A DNA stretch of 64,000 nucleotides from Congzhengia minquanensis (GTDB lineage Bacteria; Bacillota; Clostridia; UBA1381; UBA9506), in contig NZ_JACRSU010000002.1 of NCBI RefSeq assembly GCF_014384785.1, positions 434,001 to 498,000 of the forward strand, given 5' to 3'. The position numbers and the translations under genes are program-made. Under the pieces are notes generated by a model. The model worked only from the letters and a program-made list of their open reading frames with translations. It made no database searches and was not told the DNA's origin. Positions 1 to 8,303 of the stretch are shown piece after piece; within the stretch, counting starts at the first letter, position 1, and the number at the start of each line of letters is the position of its first letter.

Positions 1-355
1 TATCATTTTTTGATGACATGGAAATCATACTCAGCAGTTGCTCATGGGTATAACCCAGCCCGCATTCAGCGGCAACCTTTTTTAAAAAAACGTTGCTGGT
101 TAAAACCTCCGCATATGTCTGCACAAGTTCCTTGCGGACCATTAGGGTATTTAAATTAACGTCCTTAACGTCTTTTGCAACCACATCGTTGCTGTTTTCC
201 GTGTACATAGACCCTGCGGAAACATACATCGGAGTAACAAAAAACACTGTAAACACACCGGAAATAATGCCTCCGACCAAAATTCCAATTAGAAGAACCC
301 ACCAGCGATGCAAATAAACCCGTAGCAAATTTATAATATCTATTTCTTTCTCCAT
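1..355 (-). CDS. Wzz/CpsC-type polysaccharide chain-length protein, partial
   Basis: Complete N-terminus of a protein running off the left edge (118 codons present). It opens with a short charged cytoplasmic stretch, a tract that reads YLHRWWVLLIGILVGG, and one membrane helix at about residues 18-42, then a PMYVSAGSMY segment. This is the layout of Wzz/YveK/CpsC chain-length regulators, which control polymer length in capsule or exopolysaccharide export. An AAGGAGAA ribosome site precedes ATG at 355. It is the most distal visible gene of the leftward surface cluster, directly after the SLH gene, suggesting a link to surface polysaccharide. The missing C-terminus means the second membrane helix cannot be checked. 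Confidence 0.8.
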   Translation of the reverse strand, partial: MEKEIDIINLLRVYLHRWWVLLIGILVGGIISGVFTVFFVTPMYVSAGSMYTENSNDVVAKDVKDVNLNTLMVRKELVQTYAEVLTSNVFLKKVAAECGLGYTHEQLLSMISMSSKND

Positions 356-367
356 TAAATTTTCTCC

Positions 368-1975
368 TTAGTCAGGTATGATAATTGATTTAATAAATGC
401 GCCTGTGCTGGGGAGGTAAACATCCATCAAAGGCTGATATGTTTCAAATGCCACAAAAAAGTCTTTATTCGGCACTGCTTTTAAGTCCGTTTTTTCCTTC
501 AAAAACTTTGAAAAAGCGCTGTTTAAATCAACCGTATCGCTGGTGGCCGTACATTTGACAATGAATACGGTTTTTCCATTCTCCTCGTAGGTTAGAGAAG
601 GATAGAATGTAAAGGATACATTTACGTTCTGTTCGCTTTTTAAAATATTTTTAACCTCGCCTAAAAATGCCGTATAAACAAATGCACACTGGTTCGCTTT
701 GGTGTAATATTCCGCAGGCTTCGTTGCTTCTTGTTTCAAGTTATAAACCGAAACAGGTACACCCTCTATAACGGAAGCATAATCAGCATAATTTGCAGGA
801 TAAACTGACAGGTCTTTATTCAGTTTTACATTATACATCGCGTCACCTATGTAGCCCAACTCTAAACCTGCCGCCTCGTCAAGCTGAACCAAAAGCGCCG
901 CAATGTCGCCGAGGGTTGCTTCCTGTTCCGCACCCAAACGTGCTCCTGCCGTCAGTTTCACTCCCCCTGCTGCAGCGTAAGAAAGGCACAGGTTTTCCAT
1001 TGTTGTGCTTTTCGCATCAACACAGTCTTCATAAAACGCGTCCAGCTTTCCTAAGTTCACGGTTTTGCCGCCTCTTCTCACCAGGCCGTAAACCAAGCCG
1101 GAAAGACTGTCTTGAAGGTTCGCGTTTTGATCAATTTTCTCCTGACTGTAATATTCACTGCCCCATACTTTATTTGCCAGCACATACAAATCCTTTGCAT
1201 ACTCATGCTCAAACAAATCGTGTGTATCAAGGCTGGAACTATCATAATAAATTGGCTTTCCGCCTGCACCGAGCGTCATTACCGCACGGGCAAGCTCTCC
1301 ATAGGTAATTGTAGCATTTTTGTCATAGGTTTCTCCCGGGAATACACTATGAAAAGTTTGCGCAAGCAAATTTTCACTTACTACATTTTTAAAATGATAT
1401 TGCTTGTTTTCCGCAATAATTGTTCTGGAACGAACAATTAACGTGGCGGCCTCTGCCCGCGTAAGGGCCTTGTCCAAACGCAGGTTAAATCCGTCGTCGC
1501 CCTGTACCAGGCCAATGGTATAGCCCCAAGAAGTTGCATCCCGGTTGGTTCCCTGTTTTGATATCGCATACGGCGCGTCATTATTTTCAGGCGAGCCGTT
1601 TCTTTTCCAAATTAAGTTAATCACATCGCTGCGGAGCATTTCCCTGTCAGGATAAATATAGTTACCCTCCGGCTCTAAACCGGACCACATAATATACTCA
1701 TAGCCCCAATGTGTTTGAGAAAGGTCGGAAAACGTACCCTCATAAGCCCGGTCCCATTTTCCAATCATTTTTACAAATTCTGCACGGGTCACTGTTTTTG
1801 AAGGCTGAAAGCTTCCGTCTTCATAGCCGTTTACCGTGCCTTCGCCGGCCAATGTCATAATATCCTGATAAGCCCAGTGGCTTTCAGGCAAATCGTTGAA
1901 TTCTTCTGCATGAACATTTATTCCAAGCGATACGAGCAAAATGAAACAAATGAGCATTGAAACTGATTTTTTCAC
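368..1975 (-). CDS. S-layer homology (SLH) domain secreted protein
   Basis: 535 residues starting GTG with GGAGTG upstream. A signal peptide (residues 1-23, ending NVHA) is followed by SLH motifs at about 25-66 and 82-123 and a weaker third at about 140-185, recognisable by HWAY...GxxNGYEDGSFQPSKTVTRAEF. SLH triplets bind pyruvylated secondary cell-wall polymer, so the protein should sit on the outer surface. The remaining 350 residues match nothing I recognise. It lies between the HPr-kinase-like gene and the Wzz-like gene in one leftward run. A broken SLH copy lies at 6.26-6.48 kb. Confidence 0.9.
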   Translation of the reverse strand: MKKSVSMLICFILLVSLGINVHAEEFNDLPESHWAYQDIMTLAGEGTVNGYEDGSFQPSKTVTRAEFVKMIGKWDRAYEGTFSDLSQTHWGYEYIMWSGLEPEGNYIYPDREMLRSDVINLIWKRNGSPENNDAPYAISKQGTNRDATSWGYTIGLVQGDDGFNLRLDKALTRAEAATLIVRSRTIIAENKQYHFKNVVSENLLAQTFHSVFPGETYDKNATITYGELARAVMTLGAGGKPIYYDSSSLDTHDLFEHEYAKDLYVLANKVWGSEYYSQEKIDQNANLQDSLSGLVYGLVRRGGKTVNLGKLDAFYEDCVDAKSTTMENLCLSYAAAGGVKLTAGARLGAEQEATLGDIAALLVQLDEAAGLELGYIGDAMYNVKLNKDLSVYPANYADYASVIEGVPVSVYNLKQEATKPAEYYTKANQCAFVYTAFLGEVKNILKSEQNVNVSFTFYPSLTYEENGKTVFIVKCTATSDTVDLNSAFSKFLKEKTDLKAVPNKDFFVAFETYQPLMDVYLPSTGAFIKSIIIPD

Positions 1976-1982
1976 GATAAAA

Positions 1983-2849
1983 TCACTCCTGAAATAAAGT
2001 ATCTTTTACCAAATCGACTGCCTCACGTGAAATGGTGCAGCCTAGTTCATAAACAGGCGTTTTCGTAATAATGTTATTTAAAACTTCCATATGCTTGTCC
2101 ATTAACGCTTCAAAAACCGGCTTTCTTGTTTCATTCAATAATTTTACTGCAGCTTCTACTGTTGACAGTTTTCGAATTGTGTTGGTTTGTGCCTGTTTTA
2201 AAAACACAATACCCTTTAGCGGATATTCCCTGTTTTCATTAATTTCGGTCTTGCCGCTCCAGGGCGAGCCACAGGCAAACAAGCTGCCGTCACACTCTCG
2301 CACCACCGGCGTATCGTCGTTAAACAGCGTAATGTCGTCACCGTAAAACTGTTTCCAAAGCCCGGCATGGGTCGACTTCCCTGTTTCTGAAGGAGCGGAA
2401 AACAAAACGGCTTGTCCCTGATATGCAACAGCCGCCGAATGGAGCACCGCTGCATGGTGTTCGGTCTGACAAAAAGCAAAAATATCACCCAGCACAAAAT
2501 GCAGAAGATAATCCGTGGTAACATCCAGATGGTCCTTAATATCTACATATTCAATAACAGCGTTTTTACACTGTCTGTCTATGTCGGCTCTGATAAGAGT
2601 CGCACGATATTTTGAATACTGTTTTACTGCGGAATACCCTTCGCTGCCCCTGTCAATCCAATACCATGCATCAAGCCGGCGAAAATCTCTTCCCGCCGGC
2701 ACTACGATGCAGTTATTTTCTTTAAAGTGTATGTTGAGGTCGGCAGACACATTGTCCCCCGCCTCAATTTTGTAATTTTTCATTCTGTGGCTGATGTAGC
2801 TGCTGTTTAAGCCTTCCAGCCTTACAATTACACCTGCGATTTTGTACAT
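1983..2849 (-). CDS. HPr-kinase-like ATPase (peptide/serine kinase type)
   Basis: 288 residues with the fold signature of HPr kinase/PEP-carboxykinase relatives found in peptide biosynthesis clusters: VLHSAAV, a P-loop SAPSETGKSTHA at about 151-162, LFNDDT at about 175-180 and GSPWSGK at about 194-200. In some lasso-peptide clusters such proteins phosphorylate the C-terminal Ser of the precursor (established for the paeninodin type). Here the gene starts four bases after a 63-residue peptide whose last residue is Ser, so kinase and substrate are plausibly encoded side by side. That pairing is inference. The true HPr kinase HprK usually has an extra N-terminal domain, so I do not call it hprK. 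Confidence 0.75.
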   Translation of the reverse strand: MYKIAGVIVRLEGLNSSYISHRMKNYKIEAGDNVSADLNIHFKENNCIVVPAGRDFRRLDAWYWIDRGSEGYSAVKQYSKYRATLIRADIDRQCKNAVIEYVDIKDHLDVTTDYLLHFVLGDIFAFCQTEHHAAVLHSAAVAYQGQAVLFSAPSETGKSTHAGLWKQFYGDDITLFNDDTPVVRECDGSLFACGSPWSGKTEINENREYPLKGIVFLKQAQTNTIRKLSTVEAAVKLLNETRKPVFEALMDKHMEVLNNIITKTPVYELGCTISREAVDLVKDTLFQE

Positions 2850-2853
2850 AAAG

Positions 2854-3045
2854 TTAGCTGACTACCAGGTCACCGTCTTTTTCAAGACCTGTACCGCCTT
2901 CAGAAAGCGCCATGCTAACTAAGCTGCTATTGCTGGCCGCAGCTGATTTTGATGAACCCTTATAAACCGTAGTCGGAACCGCAGCGATATTCTCTTTAAG
3001 CTGTAATTCAATTACACTTATGCTTGGTTTTTCATATCTTTTCAT
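2854..3045 (-). CDS. Small precursor-like peptide (YxxP start, C-terminal Ser)
   Basis: 63 residues behind a strong GGGAGGTAGAGATA ribosome site. The N-terminus MKRYEKPSISVIEL carries the YxxP element used as recognition sequence by PqqD-like (RRE) proteins in lasso leader peptides. The second half is rich in Ser, Ala and Gly and ends DGDLVVS. There is no signal peptide and no Cys. A PqqD-like gene, an ABC exporter and an HPr-kinase-like gene are in the same transcript direction, so it is a candidate modified or phosphorylated exported peptide. No lasso cyclase or B2 protease gene is visible, so the class of modification is unknown. Confidence 0.7.
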   Translation of the reverse strand: MKRYEKPSISVIELQLKENIAAVPTTVYKGSSKSAAASNSSLVSMALSEGGTGLEKDGDLVVS

Positions 3046-3061
3046 TATCTCTACCTCCCGA

Positions 3062-4045
3062 TTACTGTGCTACGGCTGTAACCGTATTAGTGTTAGCAAC
3101 AATTGTATAACCAGACTCTGTCGCGTAATAAATTGCTGTATAATACGGTGTTCCAGCTTTAATGAAATCTGCATTTTCTGTAGCCGTGTCAATCAGCTGA
3201 ACAGCAAAATAACCATCTGCGTTCTTGCCTTTTGCCTGATACACACCTTCTGAAGGAAGCTCTGTAACATTACCGGCAGTAATTGCAGCTTCAGAAACAA
3301 TAATGCCGTATACATCAGAGTCTTTAACCTGACCAATGACTGAAAGTTTTCTGTTACCGGCAGCACTTGTTACATCGCTGGAACCTTCTTCTGTTGTGTA
3401 TTCATCAGTTTTTCCGTCAGACACGATTGCAGCGCCCTGGATATAAGAGCCTGTGGGGTTTAATACAGTAGCATCTTTAACTACAACGTTAAGTGTTGTG
3501 TCTTTGATTACAGCGCCAAGGACAACCGTGAGCGTGCCGTTGCTGTAAGAAGCACTAACAACTGTTGCATCGTCTGATGTAACAGTGTCTAACGCTTTGC
3601 CGTCTGGCATTGCATAAGCAAACGTAAATGTTCCGCCCTCGTTTGTTGTCGGAACAACGGACGATTTGTCGCCGCATGTAATTGTGTAGCCTGTAACATC
3701 TGACGGTGTTGCTGCTGTTGCCCCTGTGTAGCCAACCTTTACATCACTTTTCAAATTGGCTGCGGCTGTTACATAATTAAATGTAGCAGATCCGGCCGTG
3801 CTCGCCGTATCCTGGTCAACATAAACCACATCGCCAGAACTGTTGGTTGCATAGTATGTCACTTCAACCTCGCTGCCGGCGTCGGTTACAGTTGCTGTTA
3901 CTGCAACTTTCTGGTTTTCAGAGCCCTGAACATATGTTGTCGTAGTTGAAATTCCGACAGCACTTGCCCCAACAGCAAAAGAACCAACCAGCGTAACAGC
4001 TGCGGTTAAAGCGGCAATCTTTTTGAATACCCCTGTTTTAACCAT
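3062..4045 (-). CDS. Secreted Thr/Val-rich surface protein of unknown function
   Basis: 327 residues with a clear signal peptide (about 1-29, KKIAALTAAVTLVGSFAVG then ASA). The mature part is rich in Thr, Val, Ala and Asp, with alternating beta-like segments and no Cys. Two related segments, TYVQGSENQKV and SYIQGAAIVS, suggest Ig-like beta modules. AAGGAGGAAAAGAA precedes the ATG. It sits between the ABC exporter and the small peptide gene, so it may be an extracellular partner or scaffold of that system. I recognise no enzymatic motif. Confidence 0.75.
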   Translation of the reverse strand: MVKTGVFKKIAALTAAVTLVGSFAVGASAVGISTTTTYVQGSENQKVAVTATVTDAGSEVEVTYYATNSSGDVVYVDQDTASTAGSATFNYVTAAANLKSDVKVGYTGATAATPSDVTGYTITCGDKSSVVPTTNEGGTFTFAYAMPDGKALDTVTSDDATVVSASYSNGTLTVVLGAVIKDTTLNVVVKDATVLNPTGSYIQGAAIVSDGKTDEYTTEEGSSDVTSAAGNRKLSVIGQVKDSDVYGIIVSEAAITAGNVTELPSEGVYQAKGKNADGYFAVQLIDTATENADFIKAGTPYYTAIYYATESGYTIVANTNTVTAVAQ

Positions 4046-4097
4046 TTCTTTTCCTCCTTTTATTGCTTATTAAAATTTAAAAGCCGGGGATAATTTA

Positions 4098-5810
4098 TCA
4101 AAGCACGTCAAGTGTGCCATCCTGCAAAATATAGGTCTTGTCGCATGCATCCATCACTTCTTTGCGATGTGAAACGACAATACAGGTTTTATCTGTCATT
4201 TGCTTTAAGTTAAAAAGCAGTTTTTCTTCCGTGTGAATATCCAAAGCAGAGGTGGCTTCGTCGAGCAGCAAAACGGGTGCGTCATAATAAAGCGCTCTTG
4301 CAATTGCGATTCTTTGAACCTGCCCTTCGGACAAGCCGTGGCCTTTTTCACCTAAAACCGTATCAAGCCCCTTTGGCATTTTTTCTACCGCTTCGGAAAG
4401 CTGCGCCAGCTTTACCGCACGAAGAACTTTTTCTTCAACAGGGTTTTCATCGGCAAAGGTAATATTGTCGCGAACGGTGCCGGATAAAATCATATTTCCT
4501 TGAGGAACATAAGAAAACAGCTTTCTAGTACCGGAGCTAAATGCGATTTCCCCACCGCCGTCAAGCTCAAGGCTAACTGTTCCGCTGTCCGGTTTTATTA
4601 CGGCAAGAATCAGTTTTGTCAGCGTGCTTTTTCCAGCACCCGAGCTGCCGCACAGCGCGACGAACTCGCCTTTATTAACGGTTAAATCAACATGTTTTAA
4701 AACCTTTACTGTGTTATATGAAAAGTCCACATTTTTGAACTTGATACACTTAAAATGATTTAATTCTTCTTCATTTAAAATTGTTTGCGGAACTTCATCT
4801 TTTAATTCCTCCAGTTCCATCAGCCGTTCTACCGACGCTAAAACCATAAAATACTGTGGAAACAAAGATGCAAGTTCACGGAACGGCGACTGCAGCTGGC
4901 CTACCAAGCCAAGCACGGCTGTTACCGTACCAAACGTGATTAACCCTAAGCTGAGCCGGTAAACACTCCAGGCAAGGGCAACATAATAGCCTGCTGTAAC
5001 TGCCAAAAAAAACATTACATTTGCCAAAATTCCAACGGTAGAACGTTTTACGTTCAGCCTGAAATTCTCATACTGGAGTTCTTCTGACTTGCTCCGCATG
5101 ATTCTTTCCCTGCCAAATGCCTTAATTACCAAAAAGTTTTGAATGGTTTCCTGCAGGAATGAGCGGACCTTACCGTCGCTTTCCCTGCACTTTATATGCA
5201 AATCTTTGATTTTTTTTCTATATATATAAGCTGCGAGCAATACCACAGGCCCAAAGGCAAGGCACGCAATTGCAAATTGCCTGTCCAATGCATACAATGC
5301 CACGAAGCTGAAAACAACGGTTGATACCAGCGCAACGACATTTGGAATAATTTCAGTAATTTTCTCTGCAACCAATGAAACATCACTGATCAGCCTGTTT
5401 AAAACCTCACCCGAATGAATTGCGGCAACCTCGCCAAAATCCTTTTTCATCAGCAAATAAAAAAGGTCTGTCCGAATAGACATTGCCAGCTTTCCGCTGG
5501 TTTTAATATGTATTCTAATGTATACAACTTGTAAAACAAGCTGAATTCCTAATAAAACACCCAACCGCACCGCGCTGCCGAAAACACTGCCTTCCGTCTG
5601 CTTCGTTGCTGTGTCAATCAAGCTTTTTGAAACCAAGGCGAACTGGACGCTGATATAAGAAATGACGGTTACAATTATAATTAAAACAATTAATCTTGGG
5701 ATATACGAACGAATTCTATTAAAAATCCACTTATTCGAATTCCCGTCCCTTTTCAACGGATAACCCGCCTTTCCAGTGCTTTTTTCGCCGTTATTCGCTG
5801 AGAAAACCAT
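4098..5810 (-). CDS. ABC exporter, fused membrane and ATPase domains
   Basis: 570 residues: six membrane segments (about 30-320), then a nucleotide-binding domain with Walker A CGSSGAGKST, a signature reading LSEGQ rather than LSGGQ, Walker B PVLLLDEATSALD and H-loop VVSH. It is a type-IV half exporter, acting as a homodimer for peptide or lipid export. There is no N-terminal C39 peptidase. Its start overlaps the 3' end of the PqqD-like gene by about 20 bases. The ATG has no good ribosome site, and TTG at 5753 behind GGAAAGGCGGG is a credible alternative. Context points to export of the 63-residue peptide. Confidence 0.9.
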   Translation of the reverse strand: MVFSANNGEKSTGKAGYPLKRDGNSNKWIFNRIRSYIPRLIVLIIIVTVISYISVQFALVSKSLIDTATKQTEGSVFGSAVRLGVLLGIQLVLQVVYIRIHIKTSGKLAMSIRTDLFYLLMKKDFGEVAAIHSGEVLNRLISDVSLVAEKITEIIPNVVALVSTVVFSFVALYALDRQFAIACLAFGPVVLLAAYIYRKKIKDLHIKCRESDGKVRSFLQETIQNFLVIKAFGRERIMRSKSEELQYENFRLNVKRSTVGILANVMFFLAVTAGYYVALAWSVYRLSLGLITFGTVTAVLGLVGQLQSPFRELASLFPQYFMVLASVERLMELEELKDEVPQTILNEEELNHFKCIKFKNVDFSYNTVKVLKHVDLTVNKGEFVALCGSSGAGKSTLTKLILAVIKPDSGTVSLELDGGGEIAFSSGTRKLFSYVPQGNMILSGTVRDNITFADENPVEEKVLRAVKLAQLSEAVEKMPKGLDTVLGEKGHGLSEGQVQRIAIARALYYDAPVLLLDEATSALDIHTEEKLLFNLKQMTDKTCIVVSHRKEVMDACDKTYILQDGTLDVL

Positions 5811-6060
5811 GCGACTTTAAAAGGCTGATGAATTCCACAACATCCTTTTCGGCAGTAGCATTGTCAACCGCTTCATACTCAGCCATTAAAGCGCGAACCA
5901 AATCTTCTTTCGTTCTGTCCGATTTGAGTTGTTCCCACAAAAATGCCCCGCTCTCATTTAGCGAAACTGCAACTGCAAAATCAACAATATTGTCCCCCGT
6001 GGGGACAACAAGATAGTCGTCCACTATTTTTTTTACTAAGAAACCGTCTTTAATCTTCAT
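5791..6060 (-). CDS. PqqD-family peptide-binding protein
   Basis: About 89 residues from ATG at 6060, chosen because GGAGGCAAGT lies just upstream; an in-frame ATG 12 bases earlier lacks this. The sequence has the PqqD/RRE pattern: GDNIVDF...VSLNESGAFLWEQLK near the middle and a helical C-terminus. Such proteins bind leader peptides of ribosomally made peptides and present them to modifying enzymes. It is the first gene of the cluster behind a strong promoter, and the YxxP peptide two genes downstream is the obvious ligand. Binding is inferred. Confidence 0.85.
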   Translation of the reverse strand: MKIKDGFLVKKIVDDYLVVPTGDNIVDFAVAVSLNESGAFLWEQLKSDRTKEDLVRALMAEYEAVDNATAEKDVVEFISLLKSHGFLSE

Positions 6061-6113
6061 ACTTGCCTCCAATATTAAGGCATAATCATAAGTTCATATT
6101 ATGATTTAACTAA

Positions 6114-6142
6114 ATTTTAACATACCTCACATAAAAAGTCAA
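6114..6142 (-). promoter_or_regulatory. Sigma-A type promoter of the PqqD/ABC/kinase cluster
   Basis: TTGACT at 6142-6137, a 17-base spacer and TAAAAT at 6119-6114 on the minus strand, about 55 bases before the PqqD-like start. An imperfect dyad (CATAAT...ATTATG, 6081-6103) between it and the gene could be an operator. Confidence 0.7.
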
Positions 6143-6262
6143 GCATCATTTAAAATATTTTGCAGTTTTATACAATTGCATGTAAAATTATTATTCCCCC
6201 ATGTTAAACTGCACAAAAAAAATAGAAGCAAAGAAGCGAGTAAACGTTTTTTTGACAAAAAA

Positions 6263-6477
6263 ATGATTAATCCCACTCTAATAAAAATACTTTTTAAAGA
6301 CATTGCAGATAATGATAAATTCTATAACGAAATTCAGATTGTTATTCTTTAGGAATTATCAATGGGATTGAGGAAGATAAATTTTGTCCTGATGAATCTT
6401 TGAATAGAGCGCAGATGTGTCAGATGATTTATAAACTGATTAACAAATTGAGGTATATGAAAAACAATTTAGGGTAG
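6263..6477 (+). pseudogene. Frameshifted SLH-domain remnant
   Basis: Two overlapping plus-strand frames together spell one SLH repeat. The first (from ATG 6263) gives FKDIADNDKFYNEIQIVIL then stops at 6352. The second continues from 6352 as GIINGIEEDKFCPDESLNRA to a stop at 6477. A single-base indel near 6345-6351 joins them into the pattern seen in intact SLH domains. It is the C-terminal end of a lost surface protein. Confidence 0.75.
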
Positions 6478-6498
6478 TCATTTGACTACCCTATTTAT
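6471..6498 (+). terminator. Hairpin after the SLH remnant
   Basis: AGGGTAGTCA and TGACTACCCT form a perfect 10-base inverted repeat, followed by TATTTATT. It overlaps the remnant's stop codon. Confidence 0.6.
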
Positions 6499-6618
6499 TA
6501 CGATTATAAATAATAACGGTTTTTTGTTTTATAAATGAACAAATAAAATATTTGATAAACCGTATGGTTAGCACATTATTAAGATATAGTTTTTATAACA
6601 TTTTACAGGAACATTTAT

Positions 6619-6658
6619 CTCCGACGCCGGGTGCCGTAGGTTCAAATCCTATCAGGCG
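6619..6658 (+). repeat. 40-bp copy of the tRNA-Arg(CCG) 3' half (att-like remnant)
   Basis: Bases 6619-6658 are identical to 25171-25210, from the anticodon loop through the T arm into the acceptor stem, but lack the final C and ACCA. The flanking sequence keeps weak similarity to the region downstream of the real tRNA (gccttgaaacgcg against gcctcgaaatgcg). No 5' tRNA half is present, so it is not a tRNA. This is the usual footprint of a site-specific integration at a tRNA 3' end. Confidence 0.85.
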
Positions 6659-6722
6659 AAAGCCTTGAAACGCGCCAACCATGCTGAGGTTTTTTCTTTG
6701 CAAAGTCCTCTTTAGCTCCGAT

Positions 6723-8303
6723 TCATATATCTATTAAGCTATTTATATTTATAAAATCTAAATTAGAATGGGAAATTATTATTCTCGTTTTTTGTTGGTC
6801 TAAAAGCAAGTTTTTTATTAAAAATCTTCCATTTTCATCTAAAAATTCAAAAGGTTCATCTAAAATAATGATTTCATTATTTTTTAGGAGCAATCTTGCC
6901 AGAGATAATTTTTTTTGTTCCCCTCCTGACAATTCTTCTCGTGTTCCTGTAAGAACCCTGCTTTTCATTTCTAAAAGACCAACTTTATTTAAAACAGCAG
7001 CTATTTCTGAGTTGTTTGCATTTAAATTAGCTATTCTAACATTTTCATAAAGAGTACCCGGAAACAAATCAGGAAATTGATTCATGATGCCAATTTGATT
7101 TCTTAGTTCTTTTACACTAAATGCTTTTAAAGGGATTTTATCAAGATAAAACTCCCCTTTGTCTAAAGTTTCCAGTTGACACAAGAGATTAATTAAAGTG
7201 CTTTTTCCCGCACCATTTTGTCCCTTAATGTGGACAAATTCTCCTTTTGAAATACGAAAGCTTAGATCATTAATAATCATTTTTTTAGGAACATATGAAA
7301 AAAATCCATGTTTTAAATAAAGTTGGTTCCACTCTTTCGGCAAACATTTTTGATAATTTTTTTCTTTATTCGAGACTAACTCTTCTATTCTTGCAATTGC
7401 TTTTGGAATTTGGGCAAAATCTTTTAAGTGACCGCAAATTTGATTTGTCAGTGTTTTAATCGATATGAAATAGGAGTACATGGTAATCATTTCTCCTACC
7501 GAGAGATCTCCCCCAAAAAATATTTTCCAAACAAACAGAAAGATTATTCCAAGTAAAAGGATGAGTTCCCGAAAAAAATCCAGACTTTGGATTAAATAAA
7601 TTTCTCTTTTTAAAATTCTTTGAAATGCTTGAATAAATGAATCGGATAAATATTTGACTTCTTTGCTGCCTATATGAGAGGTATGAAAAAAGGATCTATA
7701 CTGAATTAAATCCAATCTATCCGAATTGATTTTTTCTTCATAACATTTTCTCTCTTCTGCAAATTTAGCCATTTTATTGGATGGTGTAAAAGTAGAAATG
7801 AGTGAAAGCCCCACTAAGAACATCAAAATCAAGGACTGTATAAAGCTCATCTGAAACATGAGTACAACTGTAACAATGAGAGTTGTTAAATAAGCCACGC
7901 ACCTTGTAGGAGTCATAACGACACTGGTTCGAAAAACAATTGGGTCATACTGAAGTCTTCGTGAAGCGGTGCCAGTAGAAAAAGTTCGCATATCACTGAA
8001 TTTCTTTTTCATAAACTCACTTAATATAATTTTATCATGAATTAGACCTCGTCTAAAAGAAGCAATGTTTGCCCATAAATCAAGTAGAGGCATTACAAAA
8101 ATACTAATTACAAATGCCGCCAGCAATTGAATCAACATTGATTTTGCTGAAGTCGTATTATTAACCAAAATATGATCGACAAATTGTCCCATAATATTTG
8201 CAATATATACTGAAAAGAACGAAAACAAGAAATAACTTATGTACAACAAGATAGCCGCAGGCCACATTATAATCCAGACTTTTTTTAAATTGTCTTTTTT
8301 CAA
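6723..8303 (-). CDS. ABC half-transporter (peptide export type)
   Basis: 526 residues: six membrane helices in the first 300, then Walker A KGQNGAGKST, signature LSGGEQKK, Walker B IIILDEPFEFLD and H-loop ISHS. Its start overlaps the stop of the next ABC gene by four bases (8300-8303), so the two are translated together and likely form a heterodimer. It is much AT-richer than the flanking chromosome. With the adjacent truncated SPASM gene, it looks like the export part of a decayed modified-peptide locus. Confidence 0.85.
   Translation of the reverse strand: MKKDNLKKVWIIMWPAAILLYISYFLFSFFSVYIANIMGQFVDHILVNNTTSAKSMLIQLLAAFVISIFVMPLLDLWANIASFRRGLIHDKIILSEFMKKKFSDMRTFSTGTASRRLQYDPIVFRTSVVMTPTRCVAYLTTLIVTVVLMFQMSFIQSLILMFLVGLSLISTFTPSNKMAKFAEERKCYEEKINSDRLDLIQYRSFFHTSHIGSKEVKYLSDSFIQAFQRILKREIYLIQSLDFFRELILLLGIIFLFVWKIFFGGDLSVGEMITMYSYFISIKTLTNQICGHLKDFAQIPKAIARIEELVSNKEKNYQKCLPKEWNQLYLKHGFFSYVPKKMIINDLSFRISKGEFVHIKGQNGAGKSTLINLLCQLETLDKGEFYLDKIPLKAFSVKELRNQIGIMNQFPDLFPGTLYENVRIANLNANNSEIAAVLNKVGLLEMKSRVLTGTREELSGGEQKKLSLARLLLKNNEIIILDEPFEFLDENGRFLIKNLLLDQQKTRIIISHSNLDFININSLIDI

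Noticed and set aside
793..1308. Plus-strand open frame of 171 codons
   Set aside because: Antisense to the SLH gene, lacks a ribosome site and has unnatural His/Pro/Arg-rich composition.
1983..2849. Housekeeping HPr kinase (hprK)
   Set aside because: Lacks the N-terminal domain and lies in a peptide/exporter cluster rather than near lgt; the peptide-kinase relative fits better.
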